DNA of 64,000 bases from Hoeflea prorocentri (GTDB taxonomy: Bacteria > Pseudomonadota > Alphaproteobacteria > Rhizobiales > Rhizobiaceae): positions 1,240,001 through 1,304,000 of the forward strand of contig NZ_JAPJZI010000001.1 of assembly GCF_027944115.1 (NCBI RefSeq). Reading direction: 5' to 3'. The position numbers and the translations under genes are program-made. Below, piece by piece: positions 55,779 through 64,000 of this stretch (the first letter of the stretch is position 1; the number at the start of each line of letters is the position of its first letter). The notes beneath the pieces are model-generated. The model saw only the letters and a program-made list of their open reading frames with translations. It searched no databases and was not told where the DNA came from.

Positions 55779-56597
55779 ATGGCATATACGGCGAAACAGT
55801 ATCGAACCCTTTTCATATCCGACATTCATCTTGGTTCCAGAGCAGCCAAGGCGGATTATCTGATTGATTTTCTTCGTCATCACGAAGCTGAGCAGATCAT
55901 TCTGGTCGGCGATATCGTCGATGGATGGCGGCTGAAACGGAGCTGGAACTGGCCGCAGGACTGCAACGACGTCGTGCAGAAGCTTCTGCGCCAGGCGCGT
56001 AAGGGGACGCGGATCGTTTACATCCCCGGCAATCACGATGAGTTTCTGCGTGACTTTCCGGGTACGCATTTCGGCGGCATTGAAGTGGCTCTCGACACCG
56101 TCCATGAAGCGGCGGACGGCAAACGTTACCTGGTCCTTCACGGCGATGAGTTTGACGTTGTTGTCCGTCACGCCCGGCTTCTTGCCCACCTCGGGGACTG
56201 GGCATATGATCTCGCCATCCTGGTGAACCGCGGGCTCAATGGGCTGAGACGCAGGATGGGCATGCCATATTGGTCTTTTTCCGCCTGGGCAAAACTTCAG
56301 GTTAAACAGGCCGTGAATTTCATTGGCGAGTTTCAGCGCGTTGTGGTGGAAGAGGCGCGCCGGCGCGACGTTGAGGGCGTTATTTGCGGCCACATCCACC
56401 ATGCGACGATCGAGGACTTCGATGGCATTCGCTACATCAATACCGGAGACTGGGTCGAGAGCTGCACCGCCGTTGCCGAGGATTTTGACGGCAATATGCA
56501 GCTCTTGCGGTGGGATGTGCATTCCGACCGTGTCGGCGAAAAGCGTGGTGCCTCCCGGATTGCCGGCAGGCGGACGCAAAAACGGCTCGCTGCCTAG
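55779..56597 (+). CDS. UDP-2,3-diacylglucosamine diphosphatase-like metallophosphoesterase (LpxH family fold)
   Basis: A 272-residue calcineurin-like phosphoesterase with all five metal motifs: FISDIHLGSR, GDIVDGW, PGNHDEFL, LHGDEFD and GHIHHATIEDF. This matches the COG2908 (LpxH-like) group. True LpxH cleaves UDP-2,3-diacylglucosamine in lipid A synthesis; many alphaproteobacteria use LpxI instead, so the substrate here is open. ATG at 55779 is chosen; GTG 55770 is in frame. It ends in a four-base overlap with the convergent HSL-like gene. Confidence 0.85.
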   Translation: MAYTAKQYRTLFISDIHLGSRAAKADYLIDFLRHHEAEQIILVGDIVDGWRLKRSWNWPQDCNDVVQKLLRQARKGTRIVYIPGNHDEFLRDFPGTHFGGIEVALDTVHEAADGKRYLVLHGDEFDVVVRHARLLAHLGDWAYDLAILVNRGLNGLRRRMGMPYWSFSAWAKLQVKQAVNFIGEFQRVVVEEARRRDVEGVICGHIHHATIEDFDGIRYINTGDWVESCTAVAEDFDGNMQLLRWDVHSDRVGEKRGASRIAGRRTQKRLAA

Positions 56598-57538
56598 GTG
56601 CCGCCCTTACCTTGTTCCGGCAGGCCGGTGACGATCTGATCGAGCGTGTGTCGTGCCTCGGGCACATCGAACATCATCCAGTTGTGGAACAGTTCCTGTT
56701 CGACAATCAGTTCGATTTCTGCTCCGCAGGCATCTGCGAGATCTGCGAAGGACAGGCAGTCCGGGTGCAGAATGTCGCGTGTGGCGGTGAAAATCCGTGT
56801 TGGTGGCAGTTTTTCAAGGTTTCCATAAATGGGACTGATCCGGTAATCCTTCAGATCATTTCCCGCTGCGTACAGGCGTGCTGCTTCTCTTGCACTGTCG
56901 ACGCTCAGCCACGGATCGCTTTCTACCAGATCGGCAATCCGGCGATTGGTGAGACCTGCATCGAGCCACGGGCAAAGAAGAACAAGCTGATCGGCTGTCG
57001 GCAGCCCAAGTTCAGAGGCTTCAAGGCACAGGCCTGCGGCAATGCCGCCGCCGTCGAAATCACCCATCAGCGTCAGGCCACCCTCCGGAGCAGAACCTGT
57101 TACGTGCTCATAGAGCGGCATGAGTGCGGCATAGACGTCTTCCCAATTGTATTCCGGTGCGAGCGGGTAGGCCGGAACAGTGATGCGGATGTCTGCACGG
57201 GTCAGTAACTCGCTGACGAGCTTCCAGTGCATCGATTCAATTCCGAAGAGGTAGAAGCTGCCATAGAGGTAGAGAATCTGCCGGTTCGGCGCACTGCCTT
57301 TTTTTTGGATGTCGACAGCCGGCATGCCCGCATGCTCGGATTGAAGCACTTCGAACGTCTCGAACATGTGTCTTGGCGGGGTGGGGTCTTTTGTATTTTT
57401 GGCAGCCTCAATTTGCCGGTGCAGCGATTGTGCATCGGCAAAGCGACGTTTTCGCGTCAACCGCAGGTACTGGGATAACAGCCTGCTTCTTACACTGGGT
57501 CTGGCTGGATCTACGTAAACCAAAACCGGGATTTCCAT
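56594..57538 (-). CDS. Hormone-sensitive-lipase family protein lacking the catalytic serine
   Basis: A 314-residue alpha/beta-hydrolase-fold protein. Landmarks of the HSL/GDXG family are recognisable but altered: the HGGG oxyanion motif is YGSF (92-95), and the GDSAGGG nucleophile elbow is GDFDGGG (159-165), so Ser becomes F161 and Ala becomes D162. The acid D255 (RDILHPD) and H285 (FHNWMM) are kept. The frame is intact and codon use looks normal, so it is a maintained protein with probably no esterase activity. It may bind a lipid or polyhydroxyalkanoate-type ligand; that is speculation. Confidence 0.8.
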   Translation of the reverse strand: MEIPVLVYVDPARPSVRSRLLSQYLRLTRKRRFADAQSLHRQIEAAKNTKDPTPPRHMFETFEVLQSEHAGMPAVDIQKKGSAPNRQILYLYGSFYLFGIESMHWKLVSELLTRADIRITVPAYPLAPEYNWEDVYAALMPLYEHVTGSAPEGGLTLMGDFDGGGIAAGLCLEASELGLPTADQLVLLCPWLDAGLTNRRIADLVESDPWLSVDSAREAARLYAAGNDLKDYRISPIYGNLEKLPPTRIFTATRDILHPDCLSFADLADACGAEIELIVEQELFHNWMMFDVPEARHTLDQIVTGLPEQGKGGT

Positions 57539-57659
57539 TCATGATCAATTGCTTGAGAGATAAATAGGGTATTTTTTCTCAACATGAAATATTTTTTTCA
57601 TCGCCAAATTTCTGATCGGATTTCAACCGACGGTTTGGAAAGCAGCTGCGAAGAAAATC

Positions 57660-58081
57660 ATGTTGAGTATCGATGACGATAACCGGAAATGGTGGCTTCT
57701 AACCGCGATGGCCGGCGGCTTGGGACTGATCCTTTTCGACGAAACCGTCGTTTGCGTCGCCTTGCCGGTCATACGAGACGAGCTCGGCATGCCGGAGATT
57801 GCGTTCCATTGGGCCGTCAAATCCTATCTTCTTGTTTTTGCTTTTCTTTTGCCAATCGACGGAAAGCCGTCATGAACCTGATTGAGCCGCGGCACAGGGA
57901 GTAGGCGGGCTCTATGGTGTTCTGCCGACAGGTGCCGAGCGGCATGATCGGATTGGCGATCGCAAGCGCAATCCTCTCCAGAGCAGAAAGCTGCCAGGGC
58001 ATTTTCCTGGCCGTTTCGCAGCTGGCGGCAGCAAAGCCGGTGTTTGTTTGGATGGGTCTCAAGGAGCCAACCGAACTTTAG
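57660..58081 (+). pseudogene. Remnant of a DHA2-type (14-helix) MFS transporter
   Basis: The 5' part (57660-57875) encodes 71 residues opening WWLLTAMAGGLGLILFDETVVCVALPVI and ending SYLLVFAFLLPIDGK, which is the first helix and start of the second of EmrB/QacA-like transporters. A different frame at about 57905-58081 gives RQVPSGMIGLAIASAILSR and a final hydrophobic stretch ending WMGLKEPTEL, matching the last helix of the same family. The roughly 1.2 kb expected between them are missing, so this is an internal deletion with frame loss. There is no functional product. Confidence 0.7.
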
Positions 58082-58138
58082 GGCAGGGCTATAACGTCTG
58101 AGGCAAGGACCCGATCGCCTTGCATGGTTTGTCGATGA

Positions 58139-59362
58139 TCAGGCTTTTCTGACGGCGAGAACTGCATTGGTGCCGCCGAAGGCGAAGGAATTGCTGACAG
58201 CCACGTTGATGTCGCGCTTTTTGGCGACATTTGGCGTCACGTCGAGATCGCACTCCGGGTCGGGTTCCTCGTAGTTGATCGTCGGAGGAATAATGCCCTC
58301 TTCGAGCGCCTTCACACAGGCGACCAGCTCAATACCGCCGCTGCCGCCAAGGGCATGTCCATGCATCGACTTGGTCGACGAAACGGAAATGCTGTCCGCG
58401 TGGCTTGCGAAGACGTTGCGGATGACTTTGGTTTCCGTAGCGTCATTGGCCCGCGTCCCGGTGCCGTGTGCGTTGATATAGTCCACATCCTGCGGGGTGA
58501 TGCCCGCTGAACGCAGGCAGTGTTCCATGGCCCGTGAGGGGCCATCAACCGTCGGATTGACCAGATCGCCGGCATCGGCCGTCATGCCGACGCCTGCAAG
58601 TTCACACAGGACCTTTGCTCCGCGTGCCTTGGCGTGGCCGGCCCGTTCGAGAACGACAACACCAGCGCCGTCAGCCAGGGCCAAGCCCCTGCGGGTGAGC
58701 GAGAAGGGGCTGCATGTTTGCGGAGCGAGGACGCGCAGCGCCTCCCAGGCCTTCAGGACACCCCAGATCAGCGGCGCGTCGGTTCCGCCGACGACCGCCA
58801 CATCCGCATCGCCGCTTTTAATGGCCTGGTAACCGGCAACGATCGCGTGATTTGCGGACGAACAAGCGGACGTCACGCCGTAGACCGGCCCTTTGATGCC
58901 ATGCCACATGCTGATCTGGCTGGCAGGCGCCGAAGCCATGGACCGCGGTACGGTCATCACATGCGTACGTCTTGCGCCTTCCAGGAAGAATTTCCGGAAG
59001 CCTGTTTCAACGATTTCCCATCCACAGTTACCGGCGCCGATGATGCAGGCGGACCGGTTGGCAAGGTCCGGATCGCTGAACTCCAGACCGGCCTGCTTGA
59101 TCGCCTGATTGGCGCTTTCCATGGCAAGAAGCGTGAAGCGGTCGAAGGCCGGCAGGCGGCGCTCCGGAATTCCGGCGTCCACGGGTTCAGGAATTTCGCC
59201 GCCAATCTCTATCTTCAGATTTTCGGTTGTGTTGATGTTGCGAAAAGGACGAATGCCGCACACGCCGTCCTTCATGGCCGACCATGTCGTCTCGACATCG
59301 TTACCCAGCGCGGTCGTGCACCCTAACCCGGTAACCGCGACTGCGGTATCTGCAATGCTCAT
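58139..59362 (-). CDS. Beta-ketoacyl-ACP synthase (FabF-like)
   Basis: A 407-residue condensing enzyme. The catalytic triad is C167 (TSACSSANHA), H299 (NAHGTGTRANDATE) and H336 (STKSMHGHALGGSGG). The length is a little short of housekeeping FabF and some loops differ, consistent with a dedicated KAS. Its start overlaps the acyl-carrier-protein stop by four bases, so they are coupled and likely work together on one acyl chain. Confidence 0.92.
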   Translation of the reverse strand: MSIADTAVAVTGLGCTTALGNDVETTWSAMKDGVCGIRPFRNINTTENLKIEIGGEIPEPVDAGIPERRLPAFDRFTLLAMESANQAIKQAGLEFSDPDLANRSACIIGAGNCGWEIVETGFRKFFLEGARRTHVMTVPRSMASAPASQISMWHGIKGPVYGVTSACSSANHAIVAGYQAIKSGDADVAVVGGTDAPLIWGVLKAWEALRVLAPQTCSPFSLTRRGLALADGAGVVVLERAGHAKARGAKVLCELAGVGMTADAGDLVNPTVDGPSRAMEHCLRSAGITPQDVDYINAHGTGTRANDATETKVIRNVFASHADSISVSSTKSMHGHALGGSGGIELVACVKALEEGIIPPTINYEEPDPECDLDVTPNVAKKRDINVAVSNSFAFGGTNAVLAVRKA

Positions 59363-59619
59363 TGAGTGCCGATGCCCATGGATTTGCCGAGTTCAAGCAG
59401 ATCGCCGACGGTCTTGATGGAGTCCGCTGCTGAAACCGTGTCGATATCGATTGCGATATCGTATTCTTCTTCAATCGTCATGATGATCTCGACCAACTCA
59501 AGTGAGTTGACGCCGAGAGAGTCAAGCGTGGTTTGCGTAGTGATTTTTTCGGGATCGTGTCCGAGTTGTTCGCCGATAATCTTTGCAATCGTGCGTTCGG
59601 GATCAGGTGACTCTGTCAT
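59359..59619 (-). CDS. Dedicated acyl carrier protein
   Basis: An 86-residue acidic ACP. The phosphopantetheine serine is S39 in LGVNSLELVEIIMTIEEEYDI, where the usual DSL is NSL (Asp to Asn at 38). It is not the longer rhizobial AcpXL. It lies between the lpxD-like gene (108 bases upstream on the same strand) and the ketoacyl synthase gene, which it overlaps. A carrier for a special acyl group transferred by the neighbouring LpxD-like acyltransferase is the simplest reading. Confidence 0.88.
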   Translation of the reverse strand: MTESPDPERTIAKIIGEQLGHDPEKITTQTTLDSLGVNSLELVEIIMTIEEEYDIAIDIDTVSAADSIKTVGDLLELGKSMGIGTQ

Positions 59620-59727
59620 TAGTGCAGCTTGTTTCTTGCTTTCAGGTCATACGTTTTCGCGCCCGTTTGTCACGGCACGACGGCACGGAACAATGGGATA
59701 GCGGTTTCACAACGGCAGGGCAAGATT

Positions 59728-60786
59728 CTATTTACCTTCCACTTTCTTTATTACCCGGTCCAATTTGCGAATATTGATAACGTCACGATGCGCACGTTCA
59801 CGCGGCACTGCCGGCATGCCGTAATAGACGCCACCGGCCGGCACGGATGTTCCGACCCCGGCAGCGGCGCCGATGATCGCATCGTCGCCGATCTTCAGAT
59901 TGTCTCCGATCCCGGCCCGGCCGCCAAGCGTGACCCGGTCGCCGATGACCGTGCTTCCGGCAATTCCGGCCTGCGCACACAGGACGCAGTGTTCACCAAT
60001 GCGTACGTTGTGACCGATCATGACAAGGTCGTCGATTTTCGTTCCGTCGCCGATGGAGGTGGGCTTCAGCGTGCCGGAGTCGATGCAGGTCGATGCTCCG
60101 ATTTCGACATCGTTGCCGATGATCACGCCGCCGAGACTTTCGTTCTTAAGAAGTGAGGAGTTCCGGTCCGCCTTGTCCGAGACTTTGCCGGTTGCCTTGA
60201 CTGCCTCGACATTGCCGGGGTCGACCGGATGAAAGCTGAAGCCGTCGGCGCCGATCGCTGCATTCGGGTGGATCACGGCACGCGAACCGATTTTCACGCC
60301 AATGCCGATACGAGCACCGGAATAGACGATTGAGTCGCCGCCGAGTTCGGAATTTTCGCCAACCGTGACATGCGAAACCAGCGTTGTCCCATCACCGATA
60401 ATCGCGTTGTCAGCAACATAGCAAAGCGGCCCTATGCTGACATTGTCTCCAAGCGTCACATTCTGACCGATCACTGCGGTCGAGTGGACCCCGGTGGCGG
60501 TGTTGGGCCGATTGCGAAAAAGGGCAGACAGGGTCGGGAGCGTTTTGCGGTCTGCGGGAACGCGAATGACCGTGTGAGGTGCAATCTCTATTCCCGTGAC
60601 GCCTGCCGGCAAGATAGCAGCGGCGGCCCTCGTCGTTGCAAGGCCTTGAAAGAAATCCGGGCTGATGGCAACCGCCATATCGCCTTTGCCATCGGCGAGA
60701 TCGGGCTGGACGGCCCGCTCGATTTCGAGCTCGGGATCGCCGGTTACCTCGCCGCCGAGCGCATTGGCGATTTCCTGTGCCTTCAA
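59728..60786 (-). CDS. UDP-3-O-acylglucosamine N-acyltransferase (LpxD-like, probable second copy)
   Basis: A 352-residue left-handed beta-helix acyltransferase. N-terminal LpxD domain (about 1-95), then hexapeptide repeats ([21 protein letters not shown]) and the catalytic His H259 in [12 protein letters not shown]; a [15 protein letters not shown] block near 173 is typical. The usual IDRG is IDSG (236-239), and the substrate-binding loops vary, so it is probably not the main lipid A copy, which usually sits between bamA and fabZ. It is encoded upstream of the dedicated ACP and KAS. Confidence 0.88.
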   Translation of the reverse strand: MKAQEIANALGGEVTGDPELEIERAVQPDLADGKGDMAVAISPDFFQGLATTRAAAAILPAGVTGIEIAPHTVIRVPADRKTLPTLSALFRNRPNTATGVHSTAVIGQNVTLGDNVSIGPLCYVADNAIIGDGTTLVSHVTVGENSELGGDSIVYSGARIGIGVKIGSRAVIHPNAAIGADGFSFHPVDPGNVEAVKATGKVSDKADRNSSLLKNESLGGVIIGNDVEIGASTCIDSGTLKPTSIGDGTKIDDLVMIGHNVRIGEHCVLCAQAGIAGSTVIGDRVTLGGRAGIGDNLKIGDDAIIGAAAGVGTSVPAGGVYYGMPAVPRERAHRDVINIRKLDRVIKKVEGK

Positions 60787-61024
60787 ATCGGTTCTCCTTT
60801 TGGCAGCGCATGATCGTAAAGCGCCGGTATCTGAAGCTTCTGGCCCGAATGGCCACCATTACTTGTTGGGAATGGGTGGCCGGTCTGCCGCCCGCTTCGG
60901 ACCATACATGCGCACAGCCGTTTTCACAATGTCCGGCCGCGATGATCCGGCGCAATTGGCACAGTTGGTGTATCTGCTGCCGTTAGGCGGTGACAGTCGC
61001 GAGATAACTGGGTATGTGTCAGTC

Positions 61025-62236
61025 ATGTCGTTGCCACCTCGAACTGATTCCCAGCCATCAGGCTCCGCCGGGGGTCAAAACGGAAATATCGATACGCGTC
61101 ATGAGCCTGATGTCGAGGTATCGCAGGCAGGCGACCAGACTCTCGTTTCATTGTCCGGCAACTGGCAGCTTTATTGTGTCGCCGAGATCGACGCGACCAT
61201 GCGGGATCTTGAGGCGTCCATACAAAAAGGCAGCGTTACCGTTGATTTTGCCAGGGTGGGCAAGGTCGATACATCCGGAGCGCTCATTGTTGAGCGCTTG
61301 CGTGATCATCTCGAGATAAAGGGCTGTGACGTCGTTTATCAGTCCGTCAGCGAGGAGCAGACAATCCTGCTCGAAGCTGTCGGCAATGCATTTCGGGTCA
61401 AGCCTTCGGATGAAGAACAGGGCATCCGCCAGCGTCTTGTCGACCGGATTTTCGAGCCGATCGGCCGGCTGACGGTCTCGTTCTGGGACGATTTTATCGC
61501 GGCCATGTACATCCTCGGTTCTGCGGTGCGCGGAACGCAGCTCAAGCTCGACCGGTCATCAGGGATTTCAGTGGCCGCGATTGTAAGCCAGATGGATCAT
61601 ATGGGGGTCAGGGCGGTGCCGATTATCGCTTTGATGTCCTTCCTTATCGGCGGAATCATTGCCCAGCAAGGGGCGTTCCAGCTTCGCTATTTCGGCGCGG
61701 AGATCTTTGTGGTCGATCTTGTCGGCATCCTGCAATTGCGTGAAATCGGCGTGCTGCTGACTGCAATCATGATCGCCGGCCGGTCCGGCTCGGCGGTGAC
61801 TGCGGAAATCGGCTCGATGAAGATGCGCGAAGAGGTCGATGCGCTGAAGGTCATGGGCCTTAATCCGGTCGGTGTCCTGGTTTTCCCGCGTCTGGTTGCC
61901 TTGACCGTTATGCTGCCGGCGCTAACGATTGTCGCAAATTTCACGGCCCTGTTGGGGGCAGGTGTGACGACGTGGGTCTATTCCGGCATCACGCCTGATA
62001 CATTCCTTTCGCGGCTGCGCGAAGCCATCGACATGTCGACCATCATTTCCGGCATGATAAAGGCCCCGTTCATGGCGCTCATCATCGGTATCGTCTCGTC
62101 CGTCGAAGGCCTCAAGGTCGGCGGCAGTGCTGAATCCCTTGGACGGCACGTGACATCGGCGGTCGTCAAATCCATATTTGTGGTGATTCTGGTGGACGGT
62201 ATTTTCGCCATTTTCTACGGAGCGATCGATTTCTGA
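61025..62236 (+). CDS. MlaE family ABC transporter permease with N-terminal STAS domain
   Basis: A 403-residue fusion. Residues about 38-122 are a STAS domain (DQTLVSLSGNWQ, VDFARVGKVDTSGALIVERLRDHL), normally a separate MlaB protein. From about 140 the MlaE permease follows with VRAVPIIALMSFLIGGIIAQQGAFQLR, REIGVLLTAIMIAGRSGSAVTAEIGSMKMREEVDALKVMGLNPV. The start is uncertain: ATG 61025 or GTG 61016 lack a clear ribosome site and ATG 60908 is a longer option. It begins an operon for phospholipid or sterol-type lipid transport between membranes. Confidence 0.9.
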   Translation: MSLPPRTDSQPSGSAGGQNGNIDTRHEPDVEVSQAGDQTLVSLSGNWQLYCVAEIDATMRDLEASIQKGSVTVDFARVGKVDTSGALIVERLRDHLEIKGCDVVYQSVSEEQTILLEAVGNAFRVKPSDEEQGIRQRLVDRIFEPIGRLTVSFWDDFIAAMYILGSAVRGTQLKLDRSSGISVAAIVSQMDHMGVRAVPIIALMSFLIGGIIAQQGAFQLRYFGAEIFVVDLVGILQLREIGVLLTAIMIAGRSGSAVTAEIGSMKMREEVDALKVMGLNPVGVLVFPRLVALTVMLPALTIVANFTALLGAGVTTWVYSGITPDTFLSRLREAIDMSTIISGMIKAPFMALIIGIVSSVEGLKVGGSAESLGRHVTSAVVKSIFVVILVDGIFAIFYGAIDF

Positions 62237-62238
62237 GC

Positions 62239-63060
62239 ATGGCGAACCAATCCCACGAACATTTCAAGCTTGGTGTGCCCAAAACAGATGAAGAGGGCCG
62301 CGAGTGCATTTTGGAAGCGCGCAACATCAGTGTTGCTTTCGGAACGCATCAGGTTCTCAAAAGTCTCGACCTGGATATCTGGCGCGGGGAGATTCTCGGA
62401 TTTGTGGGTGCATCGGGTGCCGGTAAATCGGTTCTGTTGCGCACGGTCCTGCAACTGTCAGCGCGGCAGGAAGGCACCATCAAAATTCTTGGGATCGACT
62501 ATGACACTGCGACGCCGCGTCAACGTATCGCGCTCGACATGCGGCTTGGCGTGTTATTCCAGCATGGGGCGTTGTTTTCCGCCCTGACGGTGCTTGAGAA
62601 CATTCAGGTGCCCATGCGCGAATATCTGGACTTGCCGCAAGCGTTGATGGACGAACTGGCGCTGGTCAAGATCGAGCTGGTGGGACTGAGGCCTGAAACG
62701 GCGTCGCTTTACCCTTCGGAACTCTCGGGCGGCATGATAAAGCGTGCGGCATTGGCGCGCGCTCTGGCGCTAGATCCGGATCTTGTGTTTCTGGATGAGC
62801 CGACATCCGGTCTTGACCCGATCAGCGCCGCTGAATTTGACGAATTGATCGCCAAACTGCGTGATACGCTGGGTTTGACGGTCTATATGGTCACACACGA
62901 CCTGGACAGTCTGTTTTCGGTCTGTGATCGTATCGCCGTGCTCGGCAACAAGAAGATTATCGTCGAGGGCACGATTAAAGACATGTTGGCCAGTGACGAA
63001 CCATGGGTACGGTCCTATTTCCATGGGAAACGCGCACGTTCGCTTGTGCGGGCGAAATGA
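62239..63060 (+). CDS. MlaF-type ABC transporter ATP-binding protein
   Basis: A 273-residue ATPase. Walker A is GASGAGKS (57-64), signature LSGG (162-165), Walker B LVFLDE (182-187), and the switch histidine is in MVTHDLDSL. The LRPETASLYPSELSGGMIKRAALARAL block is typical of Mla/Mkl/Ttg2A lipid-transport ATPases. It follows mlaE by two bases and powers that permease. Confidence 0.94.
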   Translation: MANQSHEHFKLGVPKTDEEGRECILEARNISVAFGTHQVLKSLDLDIWRGEILGFVGASGAGKSVLLRTVLQLSARQEGTIKILGIDYDTATPRQRIALDMRLGVLFQHGALFSALTVLENIQVPMREYLDLPQALMDELALVKIELVGLRPETASLYPSELSGGMIKRAALARALALDPDLVFLDEPTSGLDPISAAEFDELIAKLRDTLGLTVYMVTHDLDSLFSVCDRIAVLGNKKIIVEGTIKDMLASDEPWVRSYFHGKRARSLVRAK

Positions 63061-63132
63061 TAGGGTCATAGTTGGCGCCTAGTGATGGGGACAGAATCAC
63101 CTTCAGGACAAGGTGATGCGTAGAAGCAGGAT

Positions 63133-64000
63133 ATGGAAACCAAAGCGAACTATACGCTGGTCGGGGTTTTTACGCTCATCGTCATGGTGGCGGCGTTCGG
63201 CTTTGTGTACTGGATGGCGACATTCGGCAAAACCGGTCAGACCGCACAGCTTGAAATCCGCATCCCGGGTTCGGCCGGCGGCCTGAGCGTCGGCGCGCCG
63301 GTGCTGTTCAACGGTATTCGCGTGGGTGCCGTTCAGTCCCTGACGATCGACGGCGTCGATCCGAATTTCGTGTTGGCCATGACCCAAGTTCGGGCCTCTG
63401 CGCCCGTTTATGAGACAACCAAAGCCAAACTGGGCATTCAGGGGCTGACGGGCCAGGCGCACATCGAACTAAGCGGTGGCGATAAAACCGGCCCGAATAT
63501 TCTGGAACAGGCTGTCGAGAAAGGCAGCTACGCCATCCTGACTGCGGATGAGTCCAGCGTGACAAACCTGCTCGCGACCGCCGAGGATATTCTTGGACGG
63601 GTTAACAGTGCGGTCAAAGGCATTGAGGAATTTGTTGAAACGGCAAAGGGCCCGCTGACGCGAACGGTGGAAAACGCGGAAAAATTCTCTGATGCGCTTG
63701 CCGCCAATTCGGATGGCATCAGCGACTTCCTCAAGAATGTGTCCTCGCTTTCAGAGACGATCGAGAATGTATCCGGCAAGCTTGAAACCATCGTAACGCG
63801 GGCGGATCAGCTCATCGCTGCCGTCGAGCCGGACAAAGTTGCGGCGATTGTCGATAATGTCGAAAAGGTTACTGCCGACGTTGCAAAAGCGTCGCCTGAA
63901 ATCGAGCCGTTGGTTGAGGACCTCAAGGTTGCCGCATCGAATTTTGCGCAGCTGGGTGAGGAAGCCAGTGCCGTGCTCAGCCGCGCCGATACACTGATTG
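63133..64000 (+). CDS. MCE/MlaD family lipid-binding protein, 3'-truncated by the window
   Basis: The first 289 residues are visible; the gene runs past base 64000. An N-terminal membrane anchor (about 7-29) is followed by the MCE domain (about 36-115) with AGGLSVGAPVLFNGIRVG and YETTKAKLGIQGLTGQAHIELSGG. From about 135 a long helical, coiled-coil-like tail begins (many heptad-type VTNLLATAEDILGRVNSAV, FSDALAANSDGISDFLKNV). This is the periplasmic ring component that would hold lipids between the STAS-MlaE/MlaF complex and the outer membrane. AGCAGGAT precedes ATG 63133. Confidence 0.9.
   Translation, partial: METKANYTLVGVFTLIVMVAAFGFVYWMATFGKTGQTAQLEIRIPGSAGGLSVGAPVLFNGIRVGAVQSLTIDGVDPNFVLAMTQVRASAPVYETTKAKLGIQGLTGQAHIELSGGDKTGPNILEQAVEKGSYAILTADESSVTNLLATAEDILGRVNSAVKGIEEFVETAKGPLTRTVENAEKFSDALAANSDGISDFLKNVSSLSETIENVSGKLETIVTRADQLIAAVEPDKVAAIVDNVEKVTADVAKASPEIEPLVEDLKVAASNFAQLGEEASAVLSRADTLI

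Overview
The window reads as chromosomal core DNA of an alphaproteobacterium, most likely a Hyphomicrobiales (Rhizobiales) member of the Hoeflea/Phyllobacterium/Rhizobium kind. This rests on moderately high GC, on alphaproteobacterial families (DUF1289, DUF2865, TIGR02281 aspartic protease, extensin-like protein, fused malic enzyme with a PTA-like domain, a PdhS-like histidine kinase) and on rhizobial neighbourhoods such as cobT/cobS/DUF1289/protease, gph/rpiA/DUF2059/gor and mlaE-mlaF-mlaD. I cannot name the genus from sequence alone. I see no rRNA, tRNA, CRISPR array, insertion sequence or prophage. Gene density is very high and most intergenic gaps are under 250 bases.

Layout. 1-2140: tail of an ECF sigma factor with a TPR-like C-terminus, then small accessory genes (VOC, MAPEG, TfoX-N, DUF2461). 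2194-6626: extensin-like protein, divergent cobT/cobS for the cobalamin lower ligand, DUF1289, membrane aspartic protease, TSUP exporter. 6674-11853: histidine kinase, GST, UDG-fold protein, Lrp regulator, AlkD-like repair protein, beta-hydroxyacid dehydrogenase. 11910-16814: membrane-anchored penicillin-acylase-family hydrolase and a polar amino-acid ABC transporter with no ATPase gene beside it. 17026-22933: molybdenum-cofactor block moaA-MFS-fdhD-mobA-mobB-moeA. 23156-29028: DUF971, a MarR regulator with a clear operator facing an alpha/beta hydrolase, PPOX flavoprotein, DUF2332, class I fumarase, TPR lipoprotein-like protein.

29229-34559: alkylation repair pair ada plus a 2OG-Fe(II) oxygenase, then a large MscS-type channel overlapped by a membrane protein that combines a four-histidine (heme-like) helical domain with a 2Fe-2S ferredoxin domain. 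34932-40518: L,D-transpeptidase, gph, rpiA, DUF2059, glutathione reductase. 40557-48616: hydrolase, gamma-glutamylcyclotransferase-like, membrane protein, class II DAHP synthase, GFA, DODA dioxygenase, NAD synthetase, second TSUP exporter. 48813-55633: MFS, a glutamyl-tRNA synthetase overlapping DUF2865 tail to tail, malic enzyme, divergent SDR.

55779-64000: envelope lipid region. It holds a LpxH-like metallophosphoesterase, an HSL-family protein that has lost its catalytic serine, the remnant of a DHA2-type MFS gene, a compact lpxD-acp-ketoacyl synthase operon, and the start of an Mla-type lipid transport operon (STAS-MlaE, MlaF, truncated MlaD). The best candidates for something undescribed are the heme/ferredoxin-MscS pair, the lpxD-acp-KAS trio and the serine-less HSL protein.
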